Positions 37,826 to 48,696 are shown, counted from the stretch's first letter. The stretch: 64,000 bases of DNA from Helicobacter ibis (GCF_027859255.1 NZ_JAQHXR010000004.1:74858-138857); one strand, 5' to 3'. Notes: a model not told the origin generated them from the letters alone. Numbers and translations: made by a program.

Positions 37826-39171
37826 TGTCTTTAAAGCGAGAGATTAATACCATTTTGGTAGCTAATCGTGGTGAGATAGCATTGCGTGCTATAAGAACAA
37901 TAAAAGAAATGGGAAAGAGAGCTATAGCGGTGTATTCTACTGCTGATAAAGATGTTCATTACCTAGATTTAGCCGATGCGAAGGTGTGTATTGGTGGCGA
38001 TAAAAGCAGTGAATCTTATTTAAATATACCTGCAATTATTTCTGCAGCGGAGCTTTTTAACGCAGATGCAATCTTTCCGGGATATGGATTTTTGAGTGAG
38101 AATCAAAACTTTGTAGAAATTTGCAAACATCATAATATAGAGTTCATAGGTCCAAATTCTGATGTAATGGCGCTAATGAGTGATAAAAGTAAAGCAAAAG
38201 AAGTAATGAAAAATGCTGGAGTGCCTGTAATACCAGGAAGTGATGGTGCAGTATCATCAAAAGAAGAAGCCAAAAAAATAGCAAATGAAATGGGTTATCC
38301 TGTGATACTAAAAGCAGCAGCCGGTGGTGGTGGTAGAGGAATGAGGATTGTTGATAGTGAAGAAAATATGTTTAATGCATTCCTAGCAGCTGAAAGTGAG
38401 GCTATTAGTGCATTTGGTGATGGCACAATTTATATGGAGAAATTCATTGATAAGCCAAAGCACATAGAGGTTCAGATTCTAGCAGATAAGCATGGAAATG
38501 TCTTGCATGTGGGCGAGAGGGATTGTTCATTGCAACGAAGACATCAAAAGTTAATTGAAGAATCTCCTGCACCAACTTTGGAACCACAAACAAGAGAAAA
38601 ACTTCTGCAAACTGCAATTACTGCAACTAAGGCTATAAAATATGTCGGTGCTGGAACTTACGAGTTTTTGCTAGATTCTAATCAAAATTTTTATTTTATG
38701 GAGATGAATACAAGGTTGCAAGTTGAGCACCCTGTAAGTGAGCTTGTAAGTGGGCTTGATATAATCGAGCTTATGATAAATATTGCAGAAGACAAAGAAC
38801 TACCAAAGCAAGATGATATAAGATTTAATGGTTGTGCTATTGAATGCAGAATCACAGCAGAAGATCCTGTGAAATTCTATCCATCTGCTGGGAAAATAAC
38901 AAAATGGATATCACCTGGTGGAAATAATGTAAGAATAGATACTCATGCTTATGCTGGATATAATGTGCCTATGTTCTATGATTCCATGATTGGTAAGCTT
39001 ATCGTATGGGGCAAGAATCGCAATGAAGCAATATCAAGAATGAAAAGAGCATTAGATGAATTTTGCATAGAAGGCATAAAGACTACTATAGATTTTCATA
39101 AAGAAATGATGAAAAATGATGATTTTGTAAGAGGTGTGATACATACTAAATATTTGGAGCAAAAGTCATAA
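37825..39171 (+). CDS. accC: Biotin carboxylase subunit of acetyl-CoA carboxylase
   Basis: ATP-dependent carboxylation of the biotin on AccB. 448 residues from the ATG at 37825; a longer frame opens at 37744 but would overlap the end of accB, and the TAATG overlap is the usual coupling. It has the ATP-grasp glycine loop KAAAGGGGRGMR, the catalytic RDCSLQRRHQK, and MEMNTRLQVEHPV. Confidence 0.96.
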   Translation: MSLKREINTILVANRGEIALRAIRTIKEMGKRAIAVYSTADKDVHYLDLADAKVCIGGDKSSESYLNIPAIISAAELFNADAIFPGYGFLSENQNFVEICKHHNIEFIGPNSDVMALMSDKSKAKEVMKNAGVPVIPGSDGAVSSKEEAKKIANEMGYPVILKAAAGGGGRGMRIVDSEENMFNAFLAAESEAISAFGDGTIYMEKFIDKPKHIEVQILADKHGNVLHVGERDCSLQRRHQKLIEESPAPTLEPQTREKLLQTAITATKAIKYVGAGTYEFLLDSNQNFYFMEMNTRLQVEHPVSELVSGLDIIELMINIAEDKELPKQDDIRFNGCAIECRITAEDPVKFYPSAGKITKWISPGGNNVRIDTHAYAGYNVPMFYDSMIGKLIVWGKNRNEAISRMKRALDEFCIEGIKTTIDFHKEMMKNDDFVRGVIHTKYLEQKS

Positions 39172-39174
39172 AAG

Positions 39175-39191
39175 TGGAATGAAAAATGCTT
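39175..39191 (+). promoter_or_regulatory. Sigma-54 (RpoN) promoter of the flagellin paralogue
   Basis: TGGAATGAAAAATGCTT: GG at 39176-39177 and GC at 39188-39189 separated by exactly 10 bases, with GGAA and TGCTT around them, close to the -24/-12 element known for Campylobacterota class 2 flagellar genes. It begins 4 bases past the accC stop and about 56 bases before ATG 39247. A TATAAT-like box (39202-39208) lies downstream and could be a second promoter. Confidence 0.75.
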
Positions 39192-39246
39192 GATATTTGT
39201 AGTATAATATTTAACAAGGAAGTAAATTAAATTGAAAGGAGATATT

Positions 39247-39999
39247 ATGAAAATTGGAAATACTGGTATAAATGAAAGTTTGGTATCTATAAATAAAGCC
39301 AAAGAAGAAGAAAAAGAGTCTATTAAAAAAATTGCATCTCCTAGACCAATAGAAGCTATTGATGGTGCTTCTTTAGCTATTGCTAATGAGTTATTAGCAC
39401 AAGCAAATTCTATGTCTCAAGGTATTAGAAATGCAAATGATGCACTAGGTGTGCTACAAATTGCTGATGGTGCATTATCAGAAATTTCTAATTCTGCTAT
39501 TAGAATGAACGAGCTTTCAGTTGCTTTGGGGAATCCTGCGTTAAATAGTGATCAAAGAGCAATGATTGAGAGCGAATCTCAAGCATTAACACAATCAATG
39601 AATGATTCTATCTCTCAAGCTACATTTAATGGAAAGAATGTTTTTGGTGGTCAAATGAGCTTCATGCTTGGTAGTGGTCCTATAGACTTTAGTTTGCAAT
39701 CACCAAATACTTCTAGTTTGCAAGTTACAAACCAACAAAGCATTTTGGACTTTATAAGTAATGTCAGCTCAAAAAGAGGCGATATTGGTGCTGTTATGAA
39801 TCGTATTGAATCTACAATTAATAGCGATATGAATACGGTTGTTAATCTAAGATCTGCTGAAAGCAATTTGCAAGACAATGATATTGCTGAAAATTACAAT
39901 GAGCTAAACACTGCTAAATTAAAAGAAAATGCTTCATTGTATGTAGCTTCATTTAATGCACAATATCTTCAAAATAAATTCAATTCCCTATTAGGTTAA
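39247..39999 (+). CDS. Flagellin-like protein (short paralogue lacking the variable domains)
   Basis: A 250-residue member of the flagellin family. It has the N-terminal D0/D1 helix (IANELLAQANSMSQGIRNANDA, with ALGVLQIADGALSEIS just behind), and the C-terminal helix ending ASFNAQYLQNKFNSLLG, joined by a short middle part instead of the D2/D3 domains. It begins MKIGNTGIN rather than MxxxINTN. It matches the flagellin homologue of H. pylori HP0295 (from memory), whose role in the filament, cap or junction is not settled. TTG 39232 is rejected as start because AAAGGAG sits 5-6 bases before ATG 39247. Confidence 0.9.
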   Translation: MKIGNTGINESLVSINKAKEEEKESIKKIASPRPIEAIDGASLAIANELLAQANSMSQGIRNANDALGVLQIADGALSEISNSAIRMNELSVALGNPALNSDQRAMIESESQALTQSMNDSISQATFNGKNVFGGQMSFMLGSGPIDFSLQSPNTSSLQVTNQQSILDFISNVSSKRGDIGAVMNRIESTINSDMNTVVNLRSAESNLQDNDIAENYNELNTAKLKENASLYVASFNAQYLQNKFNSLLG

Positions 40000-40003
40000 T
40001 TTC

Positions 40004-40022
40004 ATAGCCCTTTTTGGGCTAT
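40004..40022 (+). terminator. Rho-independent-like terminator after the flagellin paralogue
   Basis: ATAGCCC-TTTTT-GGGCTAT, a perfect 7-bp stem with a T5 loop, 5 bp after the stop and before dapF. The T-run after the stem is short. Confidence 0.65.
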
Positions 40023-40036
40023 TTGCGAGTGTTGTT

Positions 40037-40786
40037 ATGTTTTTTAGTAAGTATTCTGCTAGTGGCAATGACTTTATAATTACCCATTTATTTAAACACA
40101 ATGTTATTCCATATTCTAAATTAGCACAAAAGATTTGCAATAGGCATGAAGGAATCGGTGCTGATGGACTTATTGTTCTAAAACCGCATGATAGCTATGA
40201 TTATGAGTGGGAATTTTATAATCAAGATGGTAGCGTGGCTAGTATGTGTGGTAATGGTAGTAGAGCTGCTGGTGCATATGCTGTAAGTATGAATCTTACA
40301 GATAAGAATCATAGATTCTTAAGTGGTGCTGGTGTCATCAACATTAGAGTAGATAATAATATGGTCGAAAGTGAGCTTGGAATTGCCAATATCATAGATA
40401 AGAATATATTAGAGGCTAACTCATCTTGGTGGCTTATAGATACAGGCGTTCCGCATTTAGTAACTTTTGGAGATGACATTTTTGAGTTAGATTCGTCAGT
40501 AATGTCAGAATTAAGACACAAATACAATGCTAATGTAAATGTAGCAAAAATTGAGTGTAAGTATATTTCAATACGCACATTTGAGCGTGGAGTAGAGGGT
40601 GAAACTCTAGCTTGTGGGACTGGTATGGCTGCTATGTTTTATAGACTTTTATTAGAAGGTTGTGCAATGAATATGCAAGCCTTTAAACCGGCAAGTAAAG
40701 AGCTAGTTTATCTAAGAGAGGATAATAAAAGTTTATTTTTAAAAGGTGAGGTTAGAAAAGTTTGTGATTTTAGTTATGAAATTTGA
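40037..40786 (+). CDS. dapF: Diaminopimelate epimerase
   Basis: Epimerises LL- to meso-diaminopimelate for lysine and peptidoglycan. 249 residues with the two catalytic cysteines: C71 in MCGNGSRAAG and C193 in LACGTGMAA; the RxFERGVEGET segment is also present. The start is preceded only by a weak GAG. Its stop overlaps a small convergent gene by 17 bases. Confidence 0.94.
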   Translation: MFFSKYSASGNDFIITHLFKHNVIPYSKLAQKICNRHEGIGADGLIVLKPHDSYDYEWEFYNQDGSVASMCGNGSRAAGAYAVSMNLTDKNHRFLSGAGVINIRVDNNMVESELGIANIIDKNILEANSSWWLIDTGVPHLVTFGDDIFELDSSVMSELRHKYNANVNVAKIECKYISIRTFERGVEGETLACGTGMAAMFYRLLLEGCAMNMQAFKPASKELVYLREDNKSLFLKGEVRKVCDFSYEI

Positions 40787-40979
40787 TTGTGAATCTACCT
40801 TTATTTAATATTATTTCGTATTTTTCTCTTGTTTGTAAGTCTATTAAAAAGCATTCATCGCCATTTTCTAAATCGTATCTTTCATCAGGGTAGAGGGATA
40901 GTCGCCTCTCTACTTCCTCTATATCTTCGCATAATGCACTAAAACCAAACATTGTTAGCTTATATTGGAATTCTTCCAT
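40770..40979 (-). CDS. Conserved-looking small protein of unknown function
   Basis: A 69-residue acidic protein (EEVERRLSLYPDERYDLE in the middle) without signal or membrane segment; the C-terminal half, CFLIDLQTREKYEIIL, looks like a small beta-hairpin. No family recognised. Its ATG overlaps the malic-enzyme stop by 1 base, which argues for real translation downstream of that gene. Its end overlaps dapF. Confidence 0.65.
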   Translation of the reverse strand: MEEFQYKLTMFGFSALCEDIEEVERRLSLYPDERYDLENGDECFLIDLQTREKYEIILNKGRFTIKFHN

Positions 40980-42208
40980 TAAAGATTCTTTTTTCTAGCT
41001 ACACCGCTATTTATCGCAGATTGTGCAACTGCATTTGATACATACTCTTTTAGTCTTGTGTCAAATGGAGAAGGTATTATGTATTCCTTGCCAAATTCAA
41101 ATTTTCTATTATGAATCTTTTCTAGCTCTTCTTTTAGGTCTTGTGGTATTTCTTTTTGTGCAAGTTCAGCTAATGCATTAGCAGCAACCATTTTCATTTC
41201 TTCATTTATGCTTCTTGCTTGAACCATTAATGCACCTTTGAAGATATATGGGAATCCTAATACATTATTGATTTGGTTTGGATAATCGCTTCTACCTGTT
41301 GCAATTATGGCATCTGGTCTTGCTTGTCTTGCTAGTAGCGGATCTATTTCTGGATCTGGATTGCTCATCACAAAAATCATAGGATTTTCATTCATATTTT
41401 CTATATCCGTAGCCTTAAGGATATTAGCCCTTGATAGCCCAAGTAACACATCAGCACCATCTAATGCTTCTTTGTAGCTATTTATTTCTCTATCTGTGGC
41501 GAATTCTTTTTTTGCACTATTTAGGTCTTTTCTATTTGTTGTTATAGCACCTTTGCTATCAAACATTATAATCTCTTTTGCCCCTAGTTGTTTTGCCATT
41601 TTAGCGCATGCAATAGCAGCACCACCAGCACCTATTACTACTATTTTTAGAGATTCTATGCTTTTATTTGCTATTTTTGCACCATTGATAATACCTGCTG
41701 TGCTTATTATGGCAGTTCCATGTTGGTCATCGTGCATAATTGGTATATTTAGAATCTCTTTTAATTTCTTTTCTATATAGAAGCATTCTGGGGCTTTTAT
41801 GTCTTCTAGGTTTATTCCTCCAAAAGTTGGTGCAATAGCTCTTATTATATCTATAAATTTATCTGGATCTGTTTCATCTACTTCGATATCAAAGGCATCT
41901 ATATCTGCAAATTTCTTAAATAGCACAGCTTTACCTTCCATTACAGGCTTACCAGCTAGAGCTCCTATGTCTCCAAGCCCAAGCACGGCAGTTCCATTTG
42001 ATATTACCGCTACTAAATTTCCTTTTGAAGTATAGTCATATGCCAATTGCGGGTTTTTTTGTATTTCTTTACATGGTGCAGCTACACCGGGTGAGTATGC
42101 TAAAGATAAATCATTTTCATTGTCTAGTTTAGTCTTTGGGCTTATTGCTACCTTGCCACCTTGATGATAAATAAGTGCATCTTTATTTAATTTTTCTAAA
42201 TCTTTCAT
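40979..42208 (-). CDS. Malic enzyme (NAD(P)-dependent, oxaloacetate-decarboxylating)
   Basis: Oxidative decarboxylation of malate to pyruvate, an anaplerotic or NADPH-forming step. A 409-residue protein of the MaeB-like class, but without the C-terminal phosphotransacetylase-like domain. It has [31 protein letters not shown] (with the catalytic lysine), the acidic DDQHGTAI metal region, and a Rossmann fold [14 protein letters not shown]. Cofactor specificity is not assigned. Confidence 0.93.
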   Translation of the reverse strand: MKDLEKLNKDALIYHQGGKVAISPKTKLDNENDLSLAYSPGVAAPCKEIQKNPQLAYDYTSKGNLVAVISNGTAVLGLGDIGALAGKPVMEGKAVLFKKFADIDAFDIEVDETDPDKFIDIIRAIAPTFGGINLEDIKAPECFYIEKKLKEILNIPIMHDDQHGTAIISTAGIINGAKIANKSIESLKIVVIGAGGAAIACAKMAKQLGAKEIIMFDSKGAITTNRKDLNSAKKEFATDREINSYKEALDGADVLLGLSRANILKATDIENMNENPMIFVMSNPDPEIDPLLARQARPDAIIATGRSDYPNQINNVLGFPYIFKGALMVQARSINEEMKMVAANALAELAQKEIPQDLKEELEKIHNRKFEFGKEYIIPSPFDTRLKEYVSNAVAQSAINSGVARKKNL

Positions 42209-42302
42209 ATTAGGTCTCTTTCAAGTGTTAAAAATTGTAAAATTTAATCTAAAAAAAGATAAATTCAAGTTTAAAATACTCTTTACTTTATTGTTTGATG
42301 CA

Positions 42303-44210
42303 TCATTTATATATTGTGATTTTTGGGCTATTTATAGTGTTTGTAATAATATATTTTTTGTTGGCTATTGTTATTTCTCCATCTATTTTATTAGAATCTA
42401 GATTTGTTGTTATTTTTTGGGAATTTAGCGTTATTTTGTCAGACTTTAGTTGCATTCTACTTTGTATTGTATTGTTTTGAATCGTGCTGTATATATATCC
42501 GCTAAATAACAGATTTGTAAGCTGTGGCTTTATGTGCTTGTTTATTTCTTTTGATAAGTTTGTATTGTTAAACTTTGCTTTATTTATGTCAAAATTTATA
42601 TTTTTTGTATTTGTTGCTAAATCCAAATTTAGATGCATATTAGCAGTGCCATTTAGTATCTTTGGGATTTGTGGGAATATGTTTTGTATTGTTTTGGTGT
42701 TTATATTGTTTAACCTTAAGTTTAATCCTTGCTTTGTGTTTGATAGCATAAATGGATTTTTTGAATCTTTTTGTAGTATATCGCCTTGTATGGTTAAGTC
42801 ATTGTTTGTAAGTTTGCCATTTGCTTGCACATGACCATTTAGCAAACTTTTATTGTTATATGATATATTTTGTATCTTTTCTATTTCTAATTTTAGTGGT
42901 ATTTCTATGTTAAATGGCTTTATGCTTATTTTTCCATTTTCAGATTCTATGTTTGCTATTTGTGAATTAAGGCTACTTCTAATTATGCCATTACCATTTG
43001 CTAAATCTATATTTGTCCTTAGTTTAAACAAGCTAGATGGGAATCCTATTTTTGTTCTCTCTTCTAATAATGGGCTGTTTATAAAAAGCCTATCACTATT
43101 TAGCGTTATCGCACCAGAGATTCCATTGTTGAAGTCCCTTAAATTAAGCGATAAATCCAATGAACCATCAAAATATGCTTCTTTATTAAATAAAGTAAAA
43201 ATATCTTTTGGATCCATTTGTGAAGCATTGGCTATGAGATTTTTTGGCTTTAGATTATTTAAGCTTAGTTCATAGTTTATCTTTGAGTTTTTTAAACCCA
43301 AATCCCCAACTATCATCATATTTTTAGAATCGCCTTTTGAAGTGCCACTACTTTTTATATAACCATTTAAAGGGACCTTAAACAATGGAGATAGAGGAGC
43401 TATATTTTCAAGTTGTATGTCAAATTGTGTGTTTGTGTTTAAAGAATGTATGTTTGTAACTCCATTTAGAGTTATATCGCCTATTGTTGAGTATATTGAT
43501 AGTTCATGTTCTAGTGTATTGTTATCAACTATGGCTTTTAAATCTCCTGCAAAGCTTGTTCTTGGTATTTTTATTGAGAATTCTTCTTCCATTGTACTTC
43601 TATTTACCTCACCGCCATCTATTTGCATATTTATAACGCCGCCAAATACAGAATCTTTTATGGTTACATCTGCATTCATGGTTATGATTCCATCGCTATA
43701 TGGTTTTTGATTTAATACCTTTAGAAGTTCTAATAAAGAAGCCTCTTTGGTGCTTAGAGTTAGATGGCTTATATTTAGATAATTTCCATTTATTATAATA
43801 TCGCTATTTGATTGCAGAAAGTTGCTTTGCGAAATTATCGTGTAATTATTAAATTTACCACTTAATTTTCCTTCAATCCACTCGTTTTCTGATACATTAT
43901 ACTGCTTGTTATTGATTGTTGCTTTAAATCCTTTGGAATTTATAAAGAAGTTTCCATCTATGTTGCGTAAGAATAGGGAGTATTCGACATTTAAAAAAAG
44001 TTCTAATGCACCATCATAAGCACTAAAATCAACTAAAATTGATGTTGGAGATAGTGTAAATGAGTTGCTATACCATTGCGTATTTGTTATTTTGCTAAGC
44101 TTTGCGATTGCTATATTAGATACTATTTTATTGCCTATGCTAGAAAATAGCACAAGCGGAGTTAGTATTAGAAATGAAACGAAAAATAAAATAACTAGTT
44201 TAAGTTTCAT
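42303..44210 (-). CDS. Large envelope protein, AsmA-like
   Basis: A 635-residue protein with an N-terminal membrane anchor (residues 4-22) and a long, asparagine/serine-rich body of repeated short beta-strand segments (INSKGFKATINNKQYN, SGAITLNSDRLFINSP, LNGTANMHLNLDL). This look is typical of AsmA/TamB/YhdP-like proteins, which form beta-grooves for lipid transport between membranes; the assignment rests on architecture, not on a motif. It follows the Cys-rich lipoprotein gene by 10 bp and was probably co-transcribed with it. Confidence 0.65.
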   Translation of the reverse strand: MKLKLVILFFVSFLILTPLVLFSSIGNKIVSNIAIAKLSKITNTQWYSNSFTLSPTSILVDFSAYDGALELFLNVEYSLFLRNIDGNFFINSKGFKATINNKQYNVSENEWIEGKLSGKFNNYTIISQSNFLQSNSDIIINGNYLNISHLTLSTKEASLLELLKVLNQKPYSDGIITMNADVTIKDSVFGGVINMQIDGGEVNRSTMEEEFSIKIPRTSFAGDLKAIVDNNTLEHELSIYSTIGDITLNGVTNIHSLNTNTQFDIQLENIAPLSPLFKVPLNGYIKSSGTSKGDSKNMMIVGDLGLKNSKINYELSLNNLKPKNLIANASQMDPKDIFTLFNKEAYFDGSLDLSLNLRDFNNGISGAITLNSDRLFINSPLLEERTKIGFPSSLFKLRTNIDLANGNGIIRSSLNSQIANIESENGKISIKPFNIEIPLKLEIEKIQNISYNNKSLLNGHVQANGKLTNNDLTIQGDILQKDSKNPFMLSNTKQGLNLRLNNINTKTIQNIFPQIPKILNGTANMHLNLDLATNTKNINFDINKAKFNNTNLSKEINKHIKPQLTNLLFSGYIYSTIQNNTIQSRMQLKSDKITLNSQKITTNLDSNKIDGEITIANKKYIITNTINSPKITIYK

Positions 44211-44220
44211 ATCTCAAAGC

Positions 44221-44526
44221 TTATAATTCACCAGAGCATCTTTTTTTGCATCGTTCGGCTTCTTGTGTGCCTTTGCCAAATTTCATATTGCAATCTTGCA
44301 AACAACCTTTTGTTTTTACTGCTTCACACATTCCTCTAACTTTCTCACATTCTGTGAGACATGATTTCTGGCTTTTATTATCTTTGCGACATTTATTTAG
44401 ACAATCCTGTTTTATGTCATTACAGTTTGAGCTCTTATATCCAAAGCTCTGTCTGCCACCACCTTCACATCCAACTATAAATAAACCAAATCCAATAAGA
44501 GTTAATAAAATAAACAAATTCTTCAT
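44221..44526 (-). CDS. Cysteine-rich lipoprotein
   Basis: A 101-residue predicted lipoprotein: lipobox IVGC (C20) and a mature part with ten further cysteines arranged mostly as Cx3C or Cx4C pairs (CNDIKQDCLNKC, CLTECEKVRGMC, CLQDCNMKF, CKKRC). The basic, helical spacing resembles disulfide-bonded helical hairpins such as CHCH or Sel1-like modules, but no known family was recognised. It leads the unit with the AsmA-like gene. Confidence 0.75.
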   Translation of the reverse strand: MKNLFILLTLIGFGLFIVGCEGGGRQSFGYKSSNCNDIKQDCLNKCRKDNKSQKSCLTECEKVRGMCEAVKTKGCLQDCNMKFGKGTQEAERCKKRCSGEL

Positions 44527-44637
44527 AAAAGAAAGTGTAGTGGAAAAATATTAAAAATAACTTTAATTTTGTTTAGAATAATGCTTATTTAAAGCTTATT
44601 GTTATAGAATCTAGGCATTTTATTTTTAGGATATTTT

Positions 44638-47406
44638 ATGGATTATAAAGATACTTTAGAATTGCCATCTACTGAATTTCCAATGCGTGGGAATCTCGCA
44701 CAAAATGAACCAAAAACATATAATAAATGGAAGCAAGATTTAGTCTATTCAAAAATGCTAGAAAATAGACAAGGTTGTGAAGAATTTAATTTGCACGATG
44801 GTCCTCCATATGCCAATGGACACTTACATATAGGGCATTCTTTAAACAAGATTCTAAAAGATTTTATTGTTAAATATCACTATTTTAATGGTAAGAAGGT
44901 TTATTATACTCCCGGTTGGGATTGTCATGGACTGCCAATAGAACAAAAGGTTGAAGAAAAAATAGGCAAGGAAAAAAAGGAAACTTTACCAAAGGTTAAA
45001 ATTAGAGAGCTATGCAGGGAGTGGGCTACTAATTTTGTAAAGATTCAAGGTGATGAATTTCAATCATTAGGTGTGGTAGGTGATTTTGATAAACCATATA
45101 AAACTATGGAGTTTGCATTTGAAGCTGATATATATAAGGCATTGTGTGAAATAGCTAAAAATGGACTTTTATTAGAAAGAAGTAAGCCTGTATTTTGGAG
45201 CTGGGCCGCTAAGAGTGCTCTAGCTGAAGCTGAAGTTGAATATCAAGATAAAGAGGATTATTCGATTTTTGTTGCTTTTGAGCTTAAAAAAGATTCAGTA
45301 GATAAATTAAATATAAGCGGTATTGATAGTATAAAGGCAATATTTTGGACGACTACCCCATGGACACTACCTGCAAATCAAGCAATAGCACTAAATCCAA
45401 ATGAAATGTATGTAATAACAAAAGAGGGCTATATTTTAGCTAAGGAATTGTTATCTAGCATGGTTGATAAGGGTATTACAAAAGGTGAGATTTTATGTGA
45501 ATATAAAGGAAGCCATTTTGAAAATCTAGTAGCTACTAATCCGCTAAATAATAGAGATTCTAGACTTATTTTAGGTGAGCATGTATTAATGAGTGGCGGA
45601 AGTGGGCTTGTGCATAGTGCTCCGGGGCATGGTGAAGATGATTATTATGTATGCTTAAAATATGATATACCAGTTATTATGCCTGTTGATGATGGTGGAT
45701 TGTATGATAATACTTTAAAAACACAAGGATTATTAAAAGAAGATATAGTAGATGAATTTATAGGAATGCATATATTTAAGGCAAATGAGAGAATCTTAGA
45801 GCTTTTGGGTGATAACTTGCTTCATAGTTCAAAGTTTGTGCATTCTTATCCATTTTGTTGGAGAACACATAAGCCTGTAATTTATAGAGCAACAAAGCAG
45901 TGGTTTATTCTTATGGACAAGCCATTTTTTGAGGGTAAGACTTTAAGAGAAATTGCATTAAGTGAGCTAGATAAAACTAGATTCTATCCTGAACATGGGA
46001 AAAATAGAATCTATTCTATGATAGAAAATAGACCTGATTGGTGTATCTCAAGGCAGAGGGATTGGGGGGTTCCAATAGCTTTTTTTAACGATAAAGAAAG
46101 TGGTGAGCCAGTCTTGGATAAAGAAGTGCTTGATTATGTAGCAGATATATTTTATAAAGATGGTTGTGATGCATGGTGGGAGAGAGAGATTGTGGAATTA
46201 TTACCAGAATCTTGGAAGCATAAAGCACAAACGCTAGAAAAAAGTAAGCATATATTAGATGTGTGGTTTGATAGTGGTAGCACATGGAAGGCAGTATTGC
46301 AAAGCGGAAATTATAATAGTGGAAATTATCCTGCTAGTATGTATTTAGAAGGTAGCGATCAGCATAGAGGTTGGTTCCAAAGTTCGCTTCTAATAAGCTG
46401 TGCTATAAATCATAAAGCACCATTTAAAAACATCGTAACTCATGGATTTACTATGGACGAACATGGTGAGAAGATGAGTAAATCAAAAGGGAATGTAATA
46501 GCACCACAAGAGATTCTAAAAGAGCATGGTAGCGAGATACTTAGACTTTGGGTTGCGATGAGTGATTATCAAAATGACCAAAGAATCTCAAAAAATATAT
46601 TAAAACAAGTTGGTGAAAATTATAGAAAAATAAGAAATACAATTAGATTCTTGCTTGCCAATACAAATGGATTAGATGAGCTTTACTATGAGTTTAGTGA
46701 GATTGATTTGTGGATACTAGAATCTGCTAAGAAATGCTTTGATAGCATACATGCTTTACTTGGAGAATATGAGTTTGCAAAGGCGATTCAAGAGCTAACT
46801 TATTTCTTAAATGCAGAGTTAAGTGGAATTTATCTTGATATTTGTAAGGATAATTTGTATTGCAATGCAATAGATTCAAAAGAAAGATTAGCCTCTCAAA
46901 GCGTTATGGCATTGATTGCTAGTAGATTATTTGCACTACTAGCTCCTATTTTGACTTATACCATAGATGAAGCATTGGGATATAACAAAAGCAAGGCATT
47001 GTTGCAACTATGTAATGGTGGAGATAGTGTATTTGATATTATTTACTCTCCGATGCCTTCTTTTGCTACTCCAAGTCATAACTTTGAATCTTTGCTTGAG
47101 TTTAGAAGTTTATTTTTAGAACAGATAGATATTTTAAAGAAAGATTCAAAAATAAAATCTACTTTAGAAGTTGATTTATTAGCGTTAAATAATACATTTA
47201 AAGAGTTACATTTATGGCTTATGGTAAGCAATGTTACTAATTCTAGCAATGAAGAGATTCTTGGAACTTTTAGTAGTGGTGGCATGGATTATAAGATAGT
47301 AAAGGCAAGTGGCAAGAAATGCCCAAGATGTTGGCAGTATCTATCAAAAGAAGAAGATAAACCATGCCCTAGATGTGATGAGGTATTGAGTAAAAAATGC
47401 AAATAA
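44638..47406 (+). CDS. ileS: Isoleucyl-tRNA synthetase
   Basis: Class I synthetase of 922 residues. It has the HIGH motif (HLHIGH) near 61-66, KMSKSKGN near 615, the CP1 editing domain with [12 protein letters not shown], and a C-terminal zinc site with CPRC...CPRC in the last 30 residues. Bacterial (type 1) form. Its end overlaps a small membrane-protein ORF. Confidence 0.97.
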   Translation: MDYKDTLELPSTEFPMRGNLAQNEPKTYNKWKQDLVYSKMLENRQGCEEFNLHDGPPYANGHLHIGHSLNKILKDFIVKYHYFNGKKVYYTPGWDCHGLPIEQKVEEKIGKEKKETLPKVKIRELCREWATNFVKIQGDEFQSLGVVGDFDKPYKTMEFAFEADIYKALCEIAKNGLLLERSKPVFWSWAAKSALAEAEVEYQDKEDYSIFVAFELKKDSVDKLNISGIDSIKAIFWTTTPWTLPANQAIALNPNEMYVITKEGYILAKELLSSMVDKGITKGEILCEYKGSHFENLVATNPLNNRDSRLILGEHVLMSGGSGLVHSAPGHGEDDYYVCLKYDIPVIMPVDDGGLYDNTLKTQGLLKEDIVDEFIGMHIFKANERILELLGDNLLHSSKFVHSYPFCWRTHKPVIYRATKQWFILMDKPFFEGKTLREIALSELDKTRFYPEHGKNRIYSMIENRPDWCISRQRDWGVPIAFFNDKESGEPVLDKEVLDYVADIFYKDGCDAWWEREIVELLPESWKHKAQTLEKSKHILDVWFDSGSTWKAVLQSGNYNSGNYPASMYLEGSDQHRGWFQSSLLISCAINHKAPFKNIVTHGFTMDEHGEKMSKSKGNVIAPQEILKEHGSEILRLWVAMSDYQNDQRISKNILKQVGENYRKIRNTIRFLLANTNGLDELYYEFSEIDLWILESAKKCFDSIHALLGEYEFAKAIQELTYFLNAELSGIYLDICKDNLYCNAIDSKERLASQSVMALIASRLFALLAPILTYTIDEALGYNKSKALLQLCNGGDSVFDIIYSPMPSFATPSHNFESLLEFRSLFLEQIDILKKDSKIKSTLEVDLLALNNTFKELHLWLMVSNVTNSSNEEILGTFSSGGMDYKIVKASGKKCPRCWQYLSKEEDKPCPRCDEVLSKKCK

Positions 47407-47531
47407 CAGATGGATTTTTTGATTTTACTAAGCCCGTTGGGCTTGATGAGGTATTATTTAGTGCGGTTATTATTTGTGGATTGTTTTATTTGTGCTATGT
47501 ATTTATAAGAAATAAGAATCTAAACAAGTAG
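47397..47531 (+). CDS. Small single-span membrane protein, 44 residues
   Basis: ATG 47397 overlaps the end of ileS by 10 bases and opens a 44-codon ORF. The product starts with a polar part ([18 protein letters not shown]), has one membrane helix (about 19-37, [19 protein letters not shown]) and ends RNKNLNK, giving an N-out or N-in topology with a basic tail on the inside. The stop lies within the terminator hairpin. Translation coupled to ileS is plausible; no homologue recognised. Confidence 0.5.
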   Translation: MQITDGFFDFTKPVGLDEVLFSAVIICGLFYLCYVFIRNKNLNK

Positions 47532-47545
47532 AGCTTGTTTAGATT
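47517..47545. terminator. Bidirectional terminator between ileS unit and metK
   Basis: AATCTAAACAAG-TAGAG-CTTGTTTAGATT: a perfect 12-bp stem with a 5-base loop. It contains the stop of the small membrane ORF on the plus strand and the metK stop on the minus strand, so it can serve both convergent transcripts. Confidence 0.7.
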
Positions 47546-48696
47546 TTGAAATAAGATCTAATTTCTTCTGCTTTGTCTGTCTTTTCCCAAGTAAATTCAG
47601 GTAATTCTCTTCCGAAATGTCCGTAACTTGCAGTCTTTTGGTATATTGGTCTTAGTAGATCTAGAGATTCTATTATTCCTTTTGGTGTTAGTCTAAATAT
47701 CTTTCTTACACATTCTTCAATCTTAGAATCTTCTACCTTTCCAGTACCATGAGTATTTACTAGGATTGATACAGGTTCTACAACACCTATTGCGTATGCG
47801 ATTTGTATTGTTGCTCTATCACAGATTCCACTCGCTACTAGATTCTTCGCTACATATCTCATAGCATAAGCACCGCTTCTATCTACTTTACTAGGGTCTT
47901 TGCCACTAAATGCACCACCACCATGTGGGCAACTACCACCATATGTATCTACAATTATCTTTCTACCAGTTAGTCCAGCATCTCCTTGAGGACCGCCTAT
48001 TACAAATTTTCCTGTTGGATTTACAAAATATCTTATATTATCATTTGCAAATTGCTCTGGCAAAGCTTTTTTGATTACTTCTTCAATTACTGCTTGGTGT
48101 AGTGTTTCTTGCATTGTTTCTGGGCTATGTTGTGTTGATACTACTATTGTGTCAATGCCAACTGGAATCCCATTTTCGTATTTTACTGTTACTTGTGATT
48201 TCCCATCTGGTCTTAGGAATGGTAGAGTGCCATCTTTTCGCACTTGTGCTAGTTTTTCTGTGATTCTGTGAGATAGATATATTGGAAGAGGCATTAATAC
48301 ATCTGTTTCTTTACAAGCATATCCAAACATAAGTCCTTGATCACCCGCACCGATTTCGCCATCTTCTCTATCTACACCTTGATTTATATCTGGGCTTTGC
48401 TCTCCTATACCATTTAAAACACCAGCACTATGATAGTCAAAGCCATATTTTGCGTCTATATAGCCTATATCTCTAATTACATTTCTAGCAATGTCTTGCA
48501 TTGGTGCATATGCTGTTGTTTTTAGCTCACCTGCTATTACGCAAAATCCATTTGATAGCAATGTCTCACAAGCAACTCTAGCTTTTGGGTCTCTTTGTAT
48601 AATGTAGTCTAGTATTGCATCGCTTATTTGGTCTGCCATTTTATCTGGATGTCCTTCAGTTACAGATTCTGAAGTAAAAAGAAATTGATTTTTCAT
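47539..48696 (-). CDS. metK: S-adenosylmethionine synthetase
   Basis: Makes SAM from methionine and ATP. 385 residues with the N-terminal [14 protein letters not shown], the loop region DINQGVDRE, and the signature [16 protein letters not shown]. Extended -10 promoter and AAGGTG ribosome binding site upstream; divergent from the peroxiredoxin gene. Confidence 0.97.
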   Translation of the reverse strand: MKNQFLFTSESVTEGHPDKMADQISDAILDYIIQRDPKARVACETLLSNGFCVIAGELKTTAYAPMQDIARNVIRDIGYIDAKYGFDYHSAGVLNGIGEQSPDINQGVDREDGEIGAGDQGLMFGYACKETDVLMPLPIYLSHRITEKLAQVRKDGTLPFLRPDGKSQVTVKYENGIPVGIDTIVVSTQHSPETMQETLHQAVIEEVIKKALPEQFANDNIRYFVNPTGKFVIGGPQGDAGLTGRKIIVDTYGGSCPHGGGAFSGKDPSKVDRSGAYAMRYVAKNLVASGICDRATIQIAYAIGVVEPVSILVNTHGTGKVEDSKIEECVRKIFRLTPKGIIESLDLLRPIYQKTASYGHFGRELPEFTWEKTDKAEEIRSYFKI

